Shown here: positions 8,404 to 17,196 of the stretch, in pieces
Position numbering within the stretch: position 1 is the first letter of the stretch
Layout: each line of letters opens with the position of its first letter
Source of the DNA: an uncultured Odoribacter sp.
GTDB lineage: Bacteria > Bacteroidota > Bacteroidia > Bacteroidales > Marinifilaceae
Assembly: GCA_910589025.1 (NCBI GenBank)
Contig: CAJURM010000013.1
Location: 16,216 to 80,215, forward strand
Direction: 5' to 3'
Length of the DNA stretch: 64,000 nucleotides
The notes under the pieces: generated by a model
Told to the model about the DNA's origin: nothing
Seen by the model: the letters and a program-made list of their open reading frames with translations, nothing else
Database searches by the model: none
Position numbers and translations under genes: made by a program

Positions 8404-10956
8404 ATGGTAAGAAGGATAATTCTTTTTTTGATACTTACAGTTTTTTCTTTTTATGAAGTAAAGGCTCAGGGGGCAGACACCATTGCTCAACCGGAGGTAT
8501 ATTATTCTTCTCCTAAAACTTATAAACTTGTCGGTATTGAGGTGACAGGTGTGGCAGATCACTATGATCCTGAAACGTTGATACAATTGTCGGGAATGTC
8601 GGTAGGGAGTGAAGTAAAGATACCCGGAGATGTAACGACTCGTGCTATTAAACGATTGTATTCCAATGGTTTGTTTTCGGATGTAAGTATCTCTGTTGAC
8701 CGGATAGTGGGAAATGAAATTTATCTGATTTTGCATTTGAAAGAGCGTCAGAAGTTGTCTCAGATTAATTATATCGGTCTGAAAAAGTCAGAAGAAAAGA
8801 AAATTAAGGAAAAAATCAATCCTTTACCTGGAACTCAGGTAACCGATAATATGATAGCCAATCTGAAGCATATTGTAGAGAAGCATTTTAAGGAAAAAGG
8901 ATATTATAATATTAAAATCAAGGCGTTGCAGCGGGATGATCCGGAAAAGGACAATTTTGTCCAGTTGGATGTAGAGGTGGAACGGAACAATAAAATTAAG
9001 ATTAAAGATATTATTATTACCGGCAATAAGGAAGTGAAATCCGGGATGTTGAAGAGAGCGATGAAAAAGACCAAGGATAAGTCGTTGCGAAATTTCTTTA
9101 AATCCTCCAAATACATAGAAAGCAATTACGAAGATGATAAGTATAATCTTTTGGATAAGTATAATGAAAAAGGTTATCGGGATGCGATGATTGTGGCTGA
9201 CAGCGTGGTCGCTATTTCACCTGACCGGGTAAAAATTTATCTTGATGTAGAGGAAGGGAATAAATATTATTTCAATACCATTTCGTGGGTGGGTAATACA
9301 ATTTACGATTCGGAATACCTATCGCGGGTGCTGAATATCAAGAAAGGAGATGTGTATAATAAAAAATATTTCGAAGAACGTCTTCGTACGGATGAGAATA
9401 CTGCGGTGGATAAACTCTATGTCAATAACGGTTATTTGTTTTTTCGGGCCATTCCGGTTGAAACGGTATCCGGAGCTGATTCCATTAATGTGGAGATCCG
9501 TATCATAGAAGGTCCCCAGGCGACGATTAATCGGGTGGTTATTCAAGGAAATAACCGGACGCATGAGCATGTTGCCCGGCGTGAGTTGTATGTGTATCCT
9601 GGGGAATTATTTAGTCGGGAGGATATTGTGCGTAGTATACGTGAGTTAGCGAATCTGGGGCATTTTGATCCGGAGCATATTGTGCCGGAGCCTAAGCCTG
9701 ATGCAGAGAATGGTACGGTTGATATCTATTTTGATGTAGCGGAAAAAGCCAATGATAAAATTGAATTGTCCGGAGGTTGGGGTGCTGGTATGATTATCGG
9801 TTCAGTGGGATTGACTTTTACGAATTTTTCTATCCGGAATATTTTCAATTGGGAGTCTTATCGGCCATTGCCCCAAGGAGACGGCCAGACGTTAAGTCTG
9901 AAAGCCCAGACTAACGGGAAATATTATACCTCTTTCAGTGTTTCTTTCCGAGAGCCGTGGCTGGGAGGTAAAAAGCCGAATTCATTGAGTGTTTCTGCAT
10001 ATTATTCCCGTCAGACGGGGTATTCATCCAATTATTACAATCATTCTTATTACGTGAATAACACCAAGGATCTGTATAATTCGAATCAGTTGATGACTAC
10101 GTTTGGGGCCAGTGTGGGATTGGGACGGAGAATCAAGTGGCCGGATGATTATTTTACCATGTATAATGAAATTTCTTTTCAGCGCTATCAATTGAAGAAT
10201 TGGCCGTATTATATTATGAGTAATGGTAATTCAAACAGCCTTTCTTTGGCAACGCAGTTGAAGAGAAGTTCCATCGATAATCCGCTGTATACCCGTAAGG
10301 GAAGTGATTTTACTTTTTCATTGTCGTTTACGCCTCCTTATTCCTGGTTTGACGGAAAAGATTATGCGAAGTCGAATATGAAGGAGAAGGTAAAATACAG
10401 ATGGATTGAATATCATAAGTGGAAGTTTGTCGGAAAAATGTTTATGCCTTTGGACCGCCGGGAAAAATTGGTATTATATGGTGGTGTGCAATACGGTTAT
10501 TTAGGTTATTTTAATAAGCACAAACGTTCTCCGTTTGAAGGGTTTGAAATGGGAGGTGACGGTATGTCGGGATATAGTTTATATGGTCGGGAATATATTG
10601 GTTTGCGAGGGTATCAGAATGGTTCTCTGACGAATGCGGGTTCCAGTTTTATAGCTCCGAGTGCCGCCGATGCCAGTCTTTATACAAAGTGGACGATGGA
10701 AGTCCGTTATCCGATTTCTTTGGCCCAGTCTGCTACGATTTATGCTTTGGCATTTTTAGAAGCCGGTAATTCGTGGTATGAACTGAAAGAGTTTGAGCCT
10801 TTTAACCTTTACCGTTCTGCTGGTGTTGGTCTGCGGGTATTCTTGCCGATGTTCGGTTTATTGGGAATAGATTGGGGATACGGATTTGATGAGATTCCTA
10901 ACAGACCAGGAGCTGCCGGTTCTCAGTTCCATTTTGTCTTAGGGCAGGAGTTTTAA
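8404..10956 (+). CDS. bamA: Outer-membrane assembly factor BamA (Omp85)
   Basis: An 850-residue Omp85 protein that folds and inserts outer-membrane beta-barrels. It has an N-terminal signal segment (IILFLILTVFSFYEVKAQG), five POTRA domains over about residues 40-450 (for example YKLVGIEVTGV, KIKDIIITGN, ATINRVVIQGNNRTHEHV) and a C-terminal 16-strand barrel ending in Phe (HFVLGQEF), as expected for Bam substrates. The GLRGYQNGS stretch of the barrel corresponds to the conserved VRGF/Y motif of loop 6. Downstream skp-like chaperones feed unfolded barrels to it. Confidence 0.96.
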   Translation: MVRRIILFLILTVFSFYEVKAQGADTIAQPEVYYSSPKTYKLVGIEVTGVADHYDPETLIQLSGMSVGSEVKIPGDVTTRAIKRLYSNGLFSDVSISVDRIVGNEIYLILHLKERQKLSQINYIGLKKSEEKKIKEKINPLPGTQVTDNMIANLKHIVEKHFKEKGYYNIKIKALQRDDPEKDNFVQLDVEVERNNKIKIKDIIITGNKEVKSGMLKRAMKKTKDKSLRNFFKSSKYIESNYEDDKYNLLDKYNEKGYRDAMIVADSVVAISPDRVKIYLDVEEGNKYYFNTISWVGNTIYDSEYLSRVLNIKKGDVYNKKYFEERLRTDENTAVDKLYVNNGYLFFRAIPVETVSGADSINVEIRIIEGPQATINRVVIQGNNRTHEHVARRELYVYPGELFSREDIVRSIRELANLGHFDPEHIVPEPKPDAENGTVDIYFDVAEKANDKIELSGGWGAGMIIGSVGLTFTNFSIRNIFNWESYRPLPQGDGQTLSLKAQTNGKYYTSFSVSFREPWLGGKKPNSLSVSAYYSRQTGYSSNYYNHSYYVNNTKDLYNSNQLMTTFGASVGLGRRIKWPDDYFTMYNEISFQRYQLKNWPYYIMSNGNSNSLSLATQLKRSSIDNPLYTRKGSDFTFSLSFTPPYSWFDGKDYAKSNMKEKVKYRWIEYHKWKFVGKMFMPLDRREKLVLYGGVQYGYLGYFNKHKRSPFEGFEMGGDGMSGYSLYGREYIGLRGYQNGSLTNAGSSFIAPSAADASLYTKWTMEVRYPISLAQSATIYALAFLEAGNSWYELKEFEPFNLYRSAGVGLRVFLPMFGLLGIDWGYGFDEIPNRPGAAGSQFHFVLGQEF

Positions 10957-10989
10957 ATAAGACCGCAGATTTAGTGAGAGATAGCAGTT

Positions 10990-11529
10990 ATGAAAGATTT
11001 GAAAAGAGCGATATTTTTACTAATTTTGTCATATAGCTTTGTCGTTGCATCCGCACAGACGCGTTATGCTTTTGTTAATTTGGATTATATTCTGGTGAAT
11101 ATTCCCGATTATGCTAAAGCGCAACAAGAGTTGGATGAGTATTCGAAGAAGTTGCAGGCAGAAGTGGACGCTGTTTATCAGGAAATCACTGAAATGCAGA
11201 ATAAATACAATTCGGATAAAGTATTCCTGACGGCTTCAATGCGGGAACAACGGGAGAAAACGATAGCAGAGAAAGAGAGTAAGGCACGTTTATTGCAGCA
11301 GGCTTATTTCGGTCCTCGGGGAGAGCTGTTTATTAAGCGGGAGGAGTTGGTGAAACCAATCCAGGATGAGATACTGGAAGTGGTGAAGGACTTAGCGAAA
11401 GAAGGTAATTACGGCTTGATACTGGATATTTCTGCTGATCATTCCGTACTTTTTTATGATCCGAAATTGGATAAGAGTAAAACTATACTGAGAAAATTGG
11501 GATACTCTACTGGAAAGAAAGAAGAATAG
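10990..11529 (+). CDS. OmpH/Skp family periplasmic chaperone (first copy)
   Basis: A 179-residue periplasmic chaperone with signal peptide ending SFVVASAQ and a long coiled-coil arm (KAQQELDEYSKKLQAEVDAV onwards). The C-terminal body sequence YGLILDISADHSVLFYD is typical of OmpH/Skp. Skp holds unfolded outer-membrane proteins on the way to BamA. It is followed by a paralogue only 36 bases away, an arrangement common in Bacteroidetes. Confidence 0.92.
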   Translation: MKDLKRAIFLLILSYSFVVASAQTRYAFVNLDYILVNIPDYAKAQQELDEYSKKLQAEVDAVYQEITEMQNKYNSDKVFLTASMREQREKTIAEKESKARLLQQAYFGPRGELFIKREELVKPIQDEILEVVKDLAKEGNYGLILDISADHSVLFYDPKLDKSKTILRKLGYSTGKKEE

Positions 11530-11565
11530 AAAATGATTTTTAAAACTGATAAATTAAAACCGAAA

Positions 11566-12090
11566 ATGATGAAGAATACAATGAAATGGTTGGCTGTAAT
11601 TGCCTTTATGTTTACAGCGATGAGTATGTCTGCACAGCAGAAGCCGTTAAGACTGGGGCATATTGAAAGCGATAAGTTGATTTCTGCAATGCCTGAAATG
11701 GCCGAGGCTCGGAAAAAATTAGAGGCGAAGCAGACCGAAATACAGACTGAAAGTCAGAATTTAAGAGAACAGTATCAGAATAAGGCTGCTGATTATGCTA
11801 AAAACGTAAACACTTATTCAGATGTTATCCGTACTTCCAAGGAACAGGAAATCCAGGAGTTAGGACAGCGCATTCAGCGTTTTGAAGAAACAGCTATGAA
11901 TGACCTGAACAAAACCCGTGATGAGTTGTTGCATCCGATTTATGAAAAAGCTACCAATGCGATCAAGGAGGTCGGAAAAGAAAACGGATTTACATATATT
12001 TTTGATCTGAATTCCGGAGGGGTTGTATATGTTGCTGAAACGTCAGAGGATGTACTGCCTTTGGTAAAGAAAAAGTTAGGTCTTCAATAA
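11566..12090 (+). CDS. OmpH/Skp family periplasmic chaperone (second copy)
   Basis: A 174-residue OmpH/Skp paralogue. The start MMKNTMKWLAVIAFMFTAM gives a good signal peptide ending SMSAQQ; an ATG 33 bases upstream would add a polar leader and is less likely. The body has GHIESDKLISAMPEMAEARK, a coiled coil near residues 50-110 and the ending FTYIFDLNSGGVVYVAE. It probably forms mixed or separate trimers with the upstream copy. A terminator follows at once, so the nadK-uppS-bamA-skp run ends here. Confidence 0.92.
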   Translation: MMKNTMKWLAVIAFMFTAMSMSAQQKPLRLGHIESDKLISAMPEMAEARKKLEAKQTEIQTESQNLREQYQNKAADYAKNVNTYSDVIRTSKEQEIQELGQRIQRFEETAMNDLNKTRDELLHPIYEKATNAIKEVGKENGFTYIFDLNSGGVVYVAETSEDVLPLVKKKLGLQ

Positions 12091-12110
12091 AATTTGAATT
12101 TAGAGAGATG

Positions 12111-12138
12111 AGCCGCCGGATGGCGGCTTATTTTTTTT
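12111..12138 (+). terminator. Rho-independent terminator after the second skp gene
   Basis: A 7-bp GC-rich stem (AGCCGCC / GGCGGCT) with loop GGAT is followed by TATTTTTTTT. Confidence 0.92.
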
Positions 12139-12191
12139 AGCTTTGTAGGCAGGAAAATTGTTGGGGGGATCATTAATTATCCGGAGTAAAT

Positions 12192-13022
12192 ATGGAAAAA
12201 ATAAGTCCGATAGGGGTTTTTGATTCGGGCTACGGAGGCCTGAGTATTCTGAAAGAGATTGTACAGGTATTGCCAGGTTACGATTATCTGTATCTGGGAG
12301 ATAATGCACGTACTCCTTATGGAACACGTTCTTTTGATATAGTATATCATTACACGAGCGAAGCTGTCAGGCGCTTATTCGCTTTGGGGTGTCCGCTGGT
12401 AATCTTAGCTTGTAATACTGCTTCTGCAAAGGCATTGCGTACGATACAGCAAACGGATTTGCCCCGGATTGATGTAAAGAAAAGGGTATTGGGGGTGATT
12501 CGTCCCAGTGTGGAGGCTTTGGCTTCCTATTCTCGGAATCGGCATGTTGGGATATTGGCTACGCGAGGAACCGTGGCTTCGGAGTCATATTCGCTTGAGA
12601 TTGCGAAACTGTACGGATCCGGCGAGTTTTATATTACTCAAAAAGCCTGTCCGATGTGGGTCCCTTTGGTTGAAAACAATGAGCTTGCAGGAGCGGGAGC
12701 AGAATATTTTGTGAAAAAATATATAGATGAACTCTTTCAGTCTGATCCGTTAATTGATACCGTGGTGCTGGGATGTACTCATTATCCATTGTTACGGGAA
12801 TTGATTCACCGTTATGTGCCCCAGGGGGTCAACGTCATTGAGCAAGGGCATATCGTTGCGGATAGTTTAAAGGATTATCTCAACCGTCATACCGATATGG
12901 AAGCAGCTTTGTCCAAACAGCAGACTATTCGTTATCTGACAACTGAGCAGCCGGATTTGTTTGCTTCGATGGCTGGTATGTTTATGGGGAAGAAGGTTGA
13001 AGCGGAACATACCTCTATTTGA
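12192..13022 (+). CDS. murI: Glutamate racemase
   Basis: A 276-residue racemase that makes D-glutamate for peptidoglycan. Both catalytic cysteines are present, in ILACNTASAKALR and in VLGCTHYPLL. The N-terminal IGVFDSGYGGLSIL carries the active-site Asp-Ser, and LGDNARTPYG the substrate loop. It is a separate unit after the skp terminator. Length is normal. Confidence 0.96.
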   Translation: MEKISPIGVFDSGYGGLSILKEIVQVLPGYDYLYLGDNARTPYGTRSFDIVYHYTSEAVRRLFALGCPLVILACNTASAKALRTIQQTDLPRIDVKKRVLGVIRPSVEALASYSRNRHVGILATRGTVASESYSLEIAKLYGSGEFYITQKACPMWVPLVENNELAGAGAEYFVKKYIDELFQSDPLIDTVVLGCTHYPLLRELIHRYVPQGVNVIEQGHIVADSLKDYLNRHTDMEAALSKQQTIRYLTTEQPDLFASMAGMFMGKKVEAEHTSI

Positions 13023-13150
13023 ATTTTCGGAATAGTTGGCCTATAATTTTTTCCGCTTTAAGAAAGCGATAGTTTCCTGATTTTCGTAAAAATAAATCGT
13101 ATAGGATACGAAATTTTGTATAGAATGTCTTAGGGGTGGAAAACAACTCC

Positions 13151-13158
13151 TATCTTTA
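13151..13158 (+). promoter_or_regulatory. Possible -7 element for relA/spoT
   Basis: TATCTTTA, one mismatch from TAnnTTTG, lies 28 bases before the relA/spoT ATG. No correctly spaced TTTG is visible. The call rests on position and on recurrence of the octamer in the window. Confidence 0.25.
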
Positions 13159-13186
13159 AGTAAGTATTGATGGTTTTCGGTACAGT

Positions 13187-15358
13187 ATGACAGATGATGA
13201 ATTAATAAAAGATGCTTTTGCTGACTTGTTTATGGTTTTGCGTAAGGATACGACAGACGAAGAGAAACAGCGTATCCGGCAGGCTTTTGAGTTTGCGAGG
13301 GAAGCTCATCGAGGGATAAAACGTCGTTCAGGAGAGCCTTATATTCTGCATCCCATTGCTGTGGCCCGGATTGCAGCAAAAGAAATCGGTTTAGGTACGA
13401 AGTCGGTGATTGCAGCTTTGCTTCACGATGTGGTAGAAGATACTGATTATACGGTAGAGGATATACGGGGAATTTTCGGGCCCAAAATTGCGTCTTTGGT
13501 GGATGGACTGACAAAGATTCGGGAAGTGATGGGGACGGATACGACTTTACAGGCGGAAAGTTTCCGGAAGATGATACTTACATTGGCGGATGACGTGAGG
13601 GTGATTTTAATCAAGATAGCCGATCGGCTTCATAATATGCGGACATTGGCAGCTATGCCGGAGCATAAGCAGGTGAAGATTGCCAGTGAAACCTTATATA
13701 TTTTTGCTCCATTGGCTCACCGGATGGGATTGCATGCCATTAAAACAGAACTGGAGGATTTGAGTTTGAAATATGAACACCCCGAGGAATACGATGTTAT
13801 TGCGCGCAGAATAGATACGTATCATCGGGAATATTCTGGTTTGTTTGAGAAGTTTACCGAGCCTATCCGGGAGAGCTTGAACCGGAATGGATATGAATAT
13901 ACTATTACAGCTCGGACAAAGAGTGTATACTCCGTATGGTATAAAATGCAGAGGCGTAACATCAGTTTTGATGAAATATATGATTTATTGGCGGTGAGGA
14001 TTGTGTTCAAACCAAAGCCTGTGCAGCCTGAGAAGTGGCAATGCTGGAATATTTATTCTCTGATTACGGATCTGTACAGCCCGAAACCGGAACGGATACG
14101 GGATTGGGTCAGTGTGCCGAAAGCCAACGGATATGAGGCGCTCCATTTGACGGTGATGGGACCTTTGGGGCAGTGGTTCGAAGTACAAATCCGCTCGGAG
14201 AGAATGGATGAAATAGCAGAAAAAGGTCTGGCGGCGCATTGGAAATACAAAGGAGAAGGCGGAGAGGGTAATTTGGAACTGGATAAATGGCTGGCAGGTA
14301 TAAAAGAGTTATTGGAACAGCCGGATTCGAATGCTCTGGATTTTTTGGATGAGTTTAAACTCAATCTTTATGCGAAGGAAATTCGGGTTTTTACTCCCCG
14401 CGGACATATGAAAACTTTGCCCAAAGGGGCTACTGCCTTGGACTTTGCGTATGACATCCATACAGAAATCGGAAATACCTGTATAGGAGCAAAAGTGAAT
14501 CATAAGCTGGTACCCATGAGTTATAAGCTGCAAAGTGGAGACCAAGTGGAAATATTAACCAGTGAGAAACAGCATCCACAGAAGGAATGGCTTGATTTTA
14601 TCATTACGGCTAAGGCCAAAAGTCACATTGTTGCTTATTTTAAAAAAGACCGTAAAAAGATGCTGAAAGAGGGGATTGTCCTATTTGAAAAAATACTCCG
14701 GGAGATGGAATTATCTCCTACATCGGAACCTTTAAAAAAGGTACTTACTTCTTTTAATATCCAGAATAAGGAGGATTTATATGTGAAGCTGGGAGCGGGG
14801 GTGATTTCTTCTGAAGAGGTGATAAAAGAGTTGAAAAAGAAGGGGGGAAACCGATTTATGAAATATTGGAAGTTGCAGTTTTTCAGAAACGATAGGGAGG
14901 AGGACGAAAAGAAAGAGAGAGAGGCGAAAACGCAAGATTCGGACAGCAATGAGGATATTGTTATCTCCCCGTGTTGTAATCCGATACCAGGGGATGATGT
15001 GGTAGGTATGGATATTGGGGGAAAAGTTACGGTTCATAAAAGAAAATGTCCGGAGGCAATTCGTTTGATGTCTAGCTATGGCGATAAGATAGTTCCAGTA
15101 AAGTGGGTAAGTCATCAGATGATGTCTTTTCCTGCAATGATGCGGATGCGTGGTATTGATCGTAGCGGAGTTGTCAGTGAGATAACGACAATTATTTCCA
15201 AGGAGATACAGGTAAATATGAGGATCGTGCATTTTGAAACGAAAGACGGGATTTTTGAGGGGGCGATTCGGGTGTATGTGCACAATACGGACAATTTGAA
15301 CCGATTGATGGTTAAAATTTCAGGCATAAAAGGCGTGGAGAGCGTGACACGGGAATGA
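13187..15358 (+). CDS. Bifunctional (p)ppGpp synthetase/hydrolase, RelA/SpoT family
   Basis: A 723-residue long Rsh protein that makes and degrades the alarmone (p)ppGpp. The HD hydrolase domain (about 30-180) keeps its metal ligands in HPIAVARIA and LLHDVVEDTDYT, and IADRLHNMRTL follows. The synthetase domain (about 230-360) has TKSVYSVWYKMQ, PKANGYEALHLTV and EVQIRSERM with AAHWKYK. TGS (near 390-450, VFTPRGHMKTLPKGATALDFAY) and C-terminal ACT domains complete the fold. Both catalytic halves look intact, so I call it bifunctional. It starts after a 164-base gap following murI and is followed by fur. Confidence 0.95.
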   Translation: MTDDELIKDAFADLFMVLRKDTTDEEKQRIRQAFEFAREAHRGIKRRSGEPYILHPIAVARIAAKEIGLGTKSVIAALLHDVVEDTDYTVEDIRGIFGPKIASLVDGLTKIREVMGTDTTLQAESFRKMILTLADDVRVILIKIADRLHNMRTLAAMPEHKQVKIASETLYIFAPLAHRMGLHAIKTELEDLSLKYEHPEEYDVIARRIDTYHREYSGLFEKFTEPIRESLNRNGYEYTITARTKSVYSVWYKMQRRNISFDEIYDLLAVRIVFKPKPVQPEKWQCWNIYSLITDLYSPKPERIRDWVSVPKANGYEALHLTVMGPLGQWFEVQIRSERMDEIAEKGLAAHWKYKGEGGEGNLELDKWLAGIKELLEQPDSNALDFLDEFKLNLYAKEIRVFTPRGHMKTLPKGATALDFAYDIHTEIGNTCIGAKVNHKLVPMSYKLQSGDQVEILTSEKQHPQKEWLDFIITAKAKSHIVAYFKKDRKKMLKEGIVLFEKILREMELSPTSEPLKKVLTSFNIQNKEDLYVKLGAGVISSEEVIKELKKKGGNRFMKYWKLQFFRNDREEDEKKEREAKTQDSDSNEDIVISPCCNPIPGDDVVGMDIGGKVTVHKRKCPEAIRLMSSYGDKIVPVKWVSHQMMSFPAMMRMRGIDRSGVVSEITTIISKEIQVNMRIVHFETKDGIFEGAIRVYVHNTDNLNRLMVKISGIKGVESVTRE

Positions 15359-15382
15359 GAGAAAATCCGGAAGTTTAAATTA

Positions 15383-15390
15383 TAAATTTG
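15383..15390 (+). promoter_or_regulatory. Possible -7 element for fur
   Basis: TAAATTTG matches TAnnTTTG exactly and ends six bases before the fur ATG, implying a very short or absent leader. No -33 TTTG is seen. fur could equally be read from the relA/spoT transcript. Confidence 0.35.
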
Positions 15391-15396
15391 CTTACT

Positions 15397-15864
15397 ATGG
15401 AAAAGGTGAAGGATACAGTAAAGGCGAACTTTACTGCCTATTTGGAAGAGAAGGGATATCGGAAAACACCGGAACGTTTTGCCATTCTGGAAGAGATTTA
15501 TTCCCATTCGGGGCATTTTACAGTAGAGAGCCTTTTTAAAAAGATGGGAGATAAGAATTACAGAGTAAGCAAAGCTACGGTGTATAATACTTTGCAATTG
15601 CTTTTAGCGTGTGAGCTGATTGTGAAACATACCTATAAAAATGATATGGCCCGGTATGAAAGAGCTTTGAATCAGAAACATGAACATTTGATTTGTATGC
15701 AGTGCAACCGCGTGGAGGAGTTTTCGGATGAACGGGTAGATGAAGTCTTGAAGCAGGTGGAAGAGCAATATGATTTTGAAATACAACGGCATATGCTGTA
15801 TGTCTACGGGGTGTGTAAACACTGTAAATTAAAAATGAAAAAGAAAGCGGGAAATTCCTTATAA
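15397..15864 (+). CDS. Fur family transcriptional regulator
   Basis: A 155-residue metal-dependent regulator. The winged helix is at about 15-85 (KGYRKTPERFAILEEIYSHS, SKATVYNTLQLLLACELIVKH). The dimerisation domain has the structural zinc cysteines CMQCNRVEEF and CKHCKLK, and the metal-ligand KHEHLICM. ATG was preferred to a TTG nine bases upstream. Whether it senses iron, zinc or peroxide cannot be told from these motifs. It sits between relA/spoT and purA, with no obvious metal-transport target beside it. Confidence 0.92.
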   Translation: MEKVKDTVKANFTAYLEEKGYRKTPERFAILEEIYSHSGHFTVESLFKKMGDKNYRVSKATVYNTLQLLLACELIVKHTYKNDMARYERALNQKHEHLICMQCNRVEEFSDERVDEVLKQVEEQYDFEIQRHMLYVYGVCKHCKLKMKKKAGNSL

Positions 15865-15869
15865 TATAT

Positions 15870-15877
15870 TATTTTTG
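15870..15877 (+). promoter_or_regulatory. Likely -7 promoter element of purA
   Basis: TATTTTTG matches TAnnTTTG exactly and lies 48 bases before the purA ATG in the gap after fur. No clear -33 TTTG is present at 19-21 bases. Confidence 0.45.
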
Positions 15878-15924
15878 CATGTTTGCGTTTGCAGATTGTT
15901 GTACAGAAATTTAAATTTTGACTG

Positions 15925-17193
15925 ATGAAAGTAGATGTATTACTTGGATTGCAATGGGGGGATGAAGGGAAAGGCAAAGTGGTGGATGTGTTGACTCCGA
16001 ATTATGATTTAGTAACCCGTTTCCAGGGAGGGCCCAATGCTGGTCATACTTTGGAATTCGGAGGAGAAAAGTATATCTTGCGTTCTATTCCTTCCGGAAT
16101 TTTTCAGGGAGGTAAAATGAATATCATCGGTAACGGAGTGGTGCTTGATCCGTTGCTTTTCAAACAGGAAGCAGAGGGGTTGGTAGCCAGCGGACATGAT
16201 ATTACTAAACAGTTGTATATATCCAAGAAAGCTCATTTGATTTTACCGACACATCGTATGCTGGATGCTGCTTACGAAGCTGCTAAGGGAGATGGGAAAA
16301 TCGGTACGACAGGAAAGGGGATTGGGCCGACATACACTGATAAAGTGAGTCGAAACGGTGTGCGTGTGGGGGATATCTTGAATCAGTTTGAAGAGAAATA
16401 TGCCAAGGCGAAAGCCCGCCATGAGGCAATATTGCATTCGCTGAATTACTCCTATGATATTGCGGAGTTAGAGAAAGAATGGTTTGAAGCAGTTGAGTAT
16501 CTGAAACGCTTTCAACTGATAGACAGCGAGCATGTTATTAATAATTTGCTGAAAGAGGGGAAGAGTGTGTTAGCCGAAGGTGCTCAGGGAACAATGTTGG
16601 ATATAGATTTTGGTTCTTATCCGTTTGTGACTTCTTCCAACACCATTTGTGCAGGTGCTTGTACGGGCTTGGGGGTGGCTCCAGGTAAAATCGGGAATGT
16701 TTACGGTATTTTTAAAGCATATTGTACTCGTGTGGGGAGCGGCCCTTTCCCTACTGAGTTGTTTGATGAAACAGGAAAACTTCTATCTACATTAGGTCAT
16801 GAATTTGGTTCTGTGACTGGGCGTGCTCGTCGTTGCGGCTGGCTGGATTTAGTAGCACTGAAATATGCGGTAATGATCAATGGGGTGACTCAGTTGATTA
16901 TGATGAAGAGCGACGTGTTGGATAGTTTCAATACGATAAAAGTATGTACGGCCTATAAAATCGATGGGGAAATTGTAGAGGAGTTTCCCTATGAAATTAA
17001 TGATAAAATAGAGCCTGTCTATGTAGAATTTCCCGGTTGGAAAACCGATATGACGAAAATGACTTCCGAAGACGAATTCCCGGAAGAGTATAATGCATAT
17101 ATCAGTTTCATTGAAGAAGAAACAGGTGTTCCGGTAAAAATTGTATCGGTAGGAGCTGACCGTGAACAGACGATTGTCAGATATGAAGAATAG
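15925..17193 (+). CDS. purA: Adenylosuccinate synthetase
   Basis: A 422-residue GTP-dependent enzyme that joins IMP and aspartate, the first committed step to AMP. The N-terminal LGLQWGDEGKGKVVD loop (catalytic Asp, P-loop-like), GGPNAGHT, the IMP-binding GTTGKGIGPTYTDK and the C-terminal TGRARRCGWLDLV are intact. Length is normal for the family. The stop is only three bases from the start of the next gene, so the antiporter is probably cotranscribed. Confidence 0.97.
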   Translation: MKVDVLLGLQWGDEGKGKVVDVLTPNYDLVTRFQGGPNAGHTLEFGGEKYILRSIPSGIFQGGKMNIIGNGVVLDPLLFKQEAEGLVASGHDITKQLYISKKAHLILPTHRMLDAAYEAAKGDGKIGTTGKGIGPTYTDKVSRNGVRVGDILNQFEEKYAKAKARHEAILHSLNYSYDIAELEKEWFEAVEYLKRFQLIDSEHVINNLLKEGKSVLAEGAQGTMLDIDFGSYPFVTSSNTICAGACTGLGVAPGKIGNVYGIFKAYCTRVGSGPFPTELFDETGKLLSTLGHEFGSVTGRARRCGWLDLVALKYAVMINGVTQLIMMKSDVLDSFNTIKVCTAYKIDGEIVEEFPYEINDKIEPVYVEFPGWKTDMTKMTSEDEFPEEYNAYISFIEEETGVPVKIVSVGADREQTIVRYEE

Positions 17194-17196
17194 CTT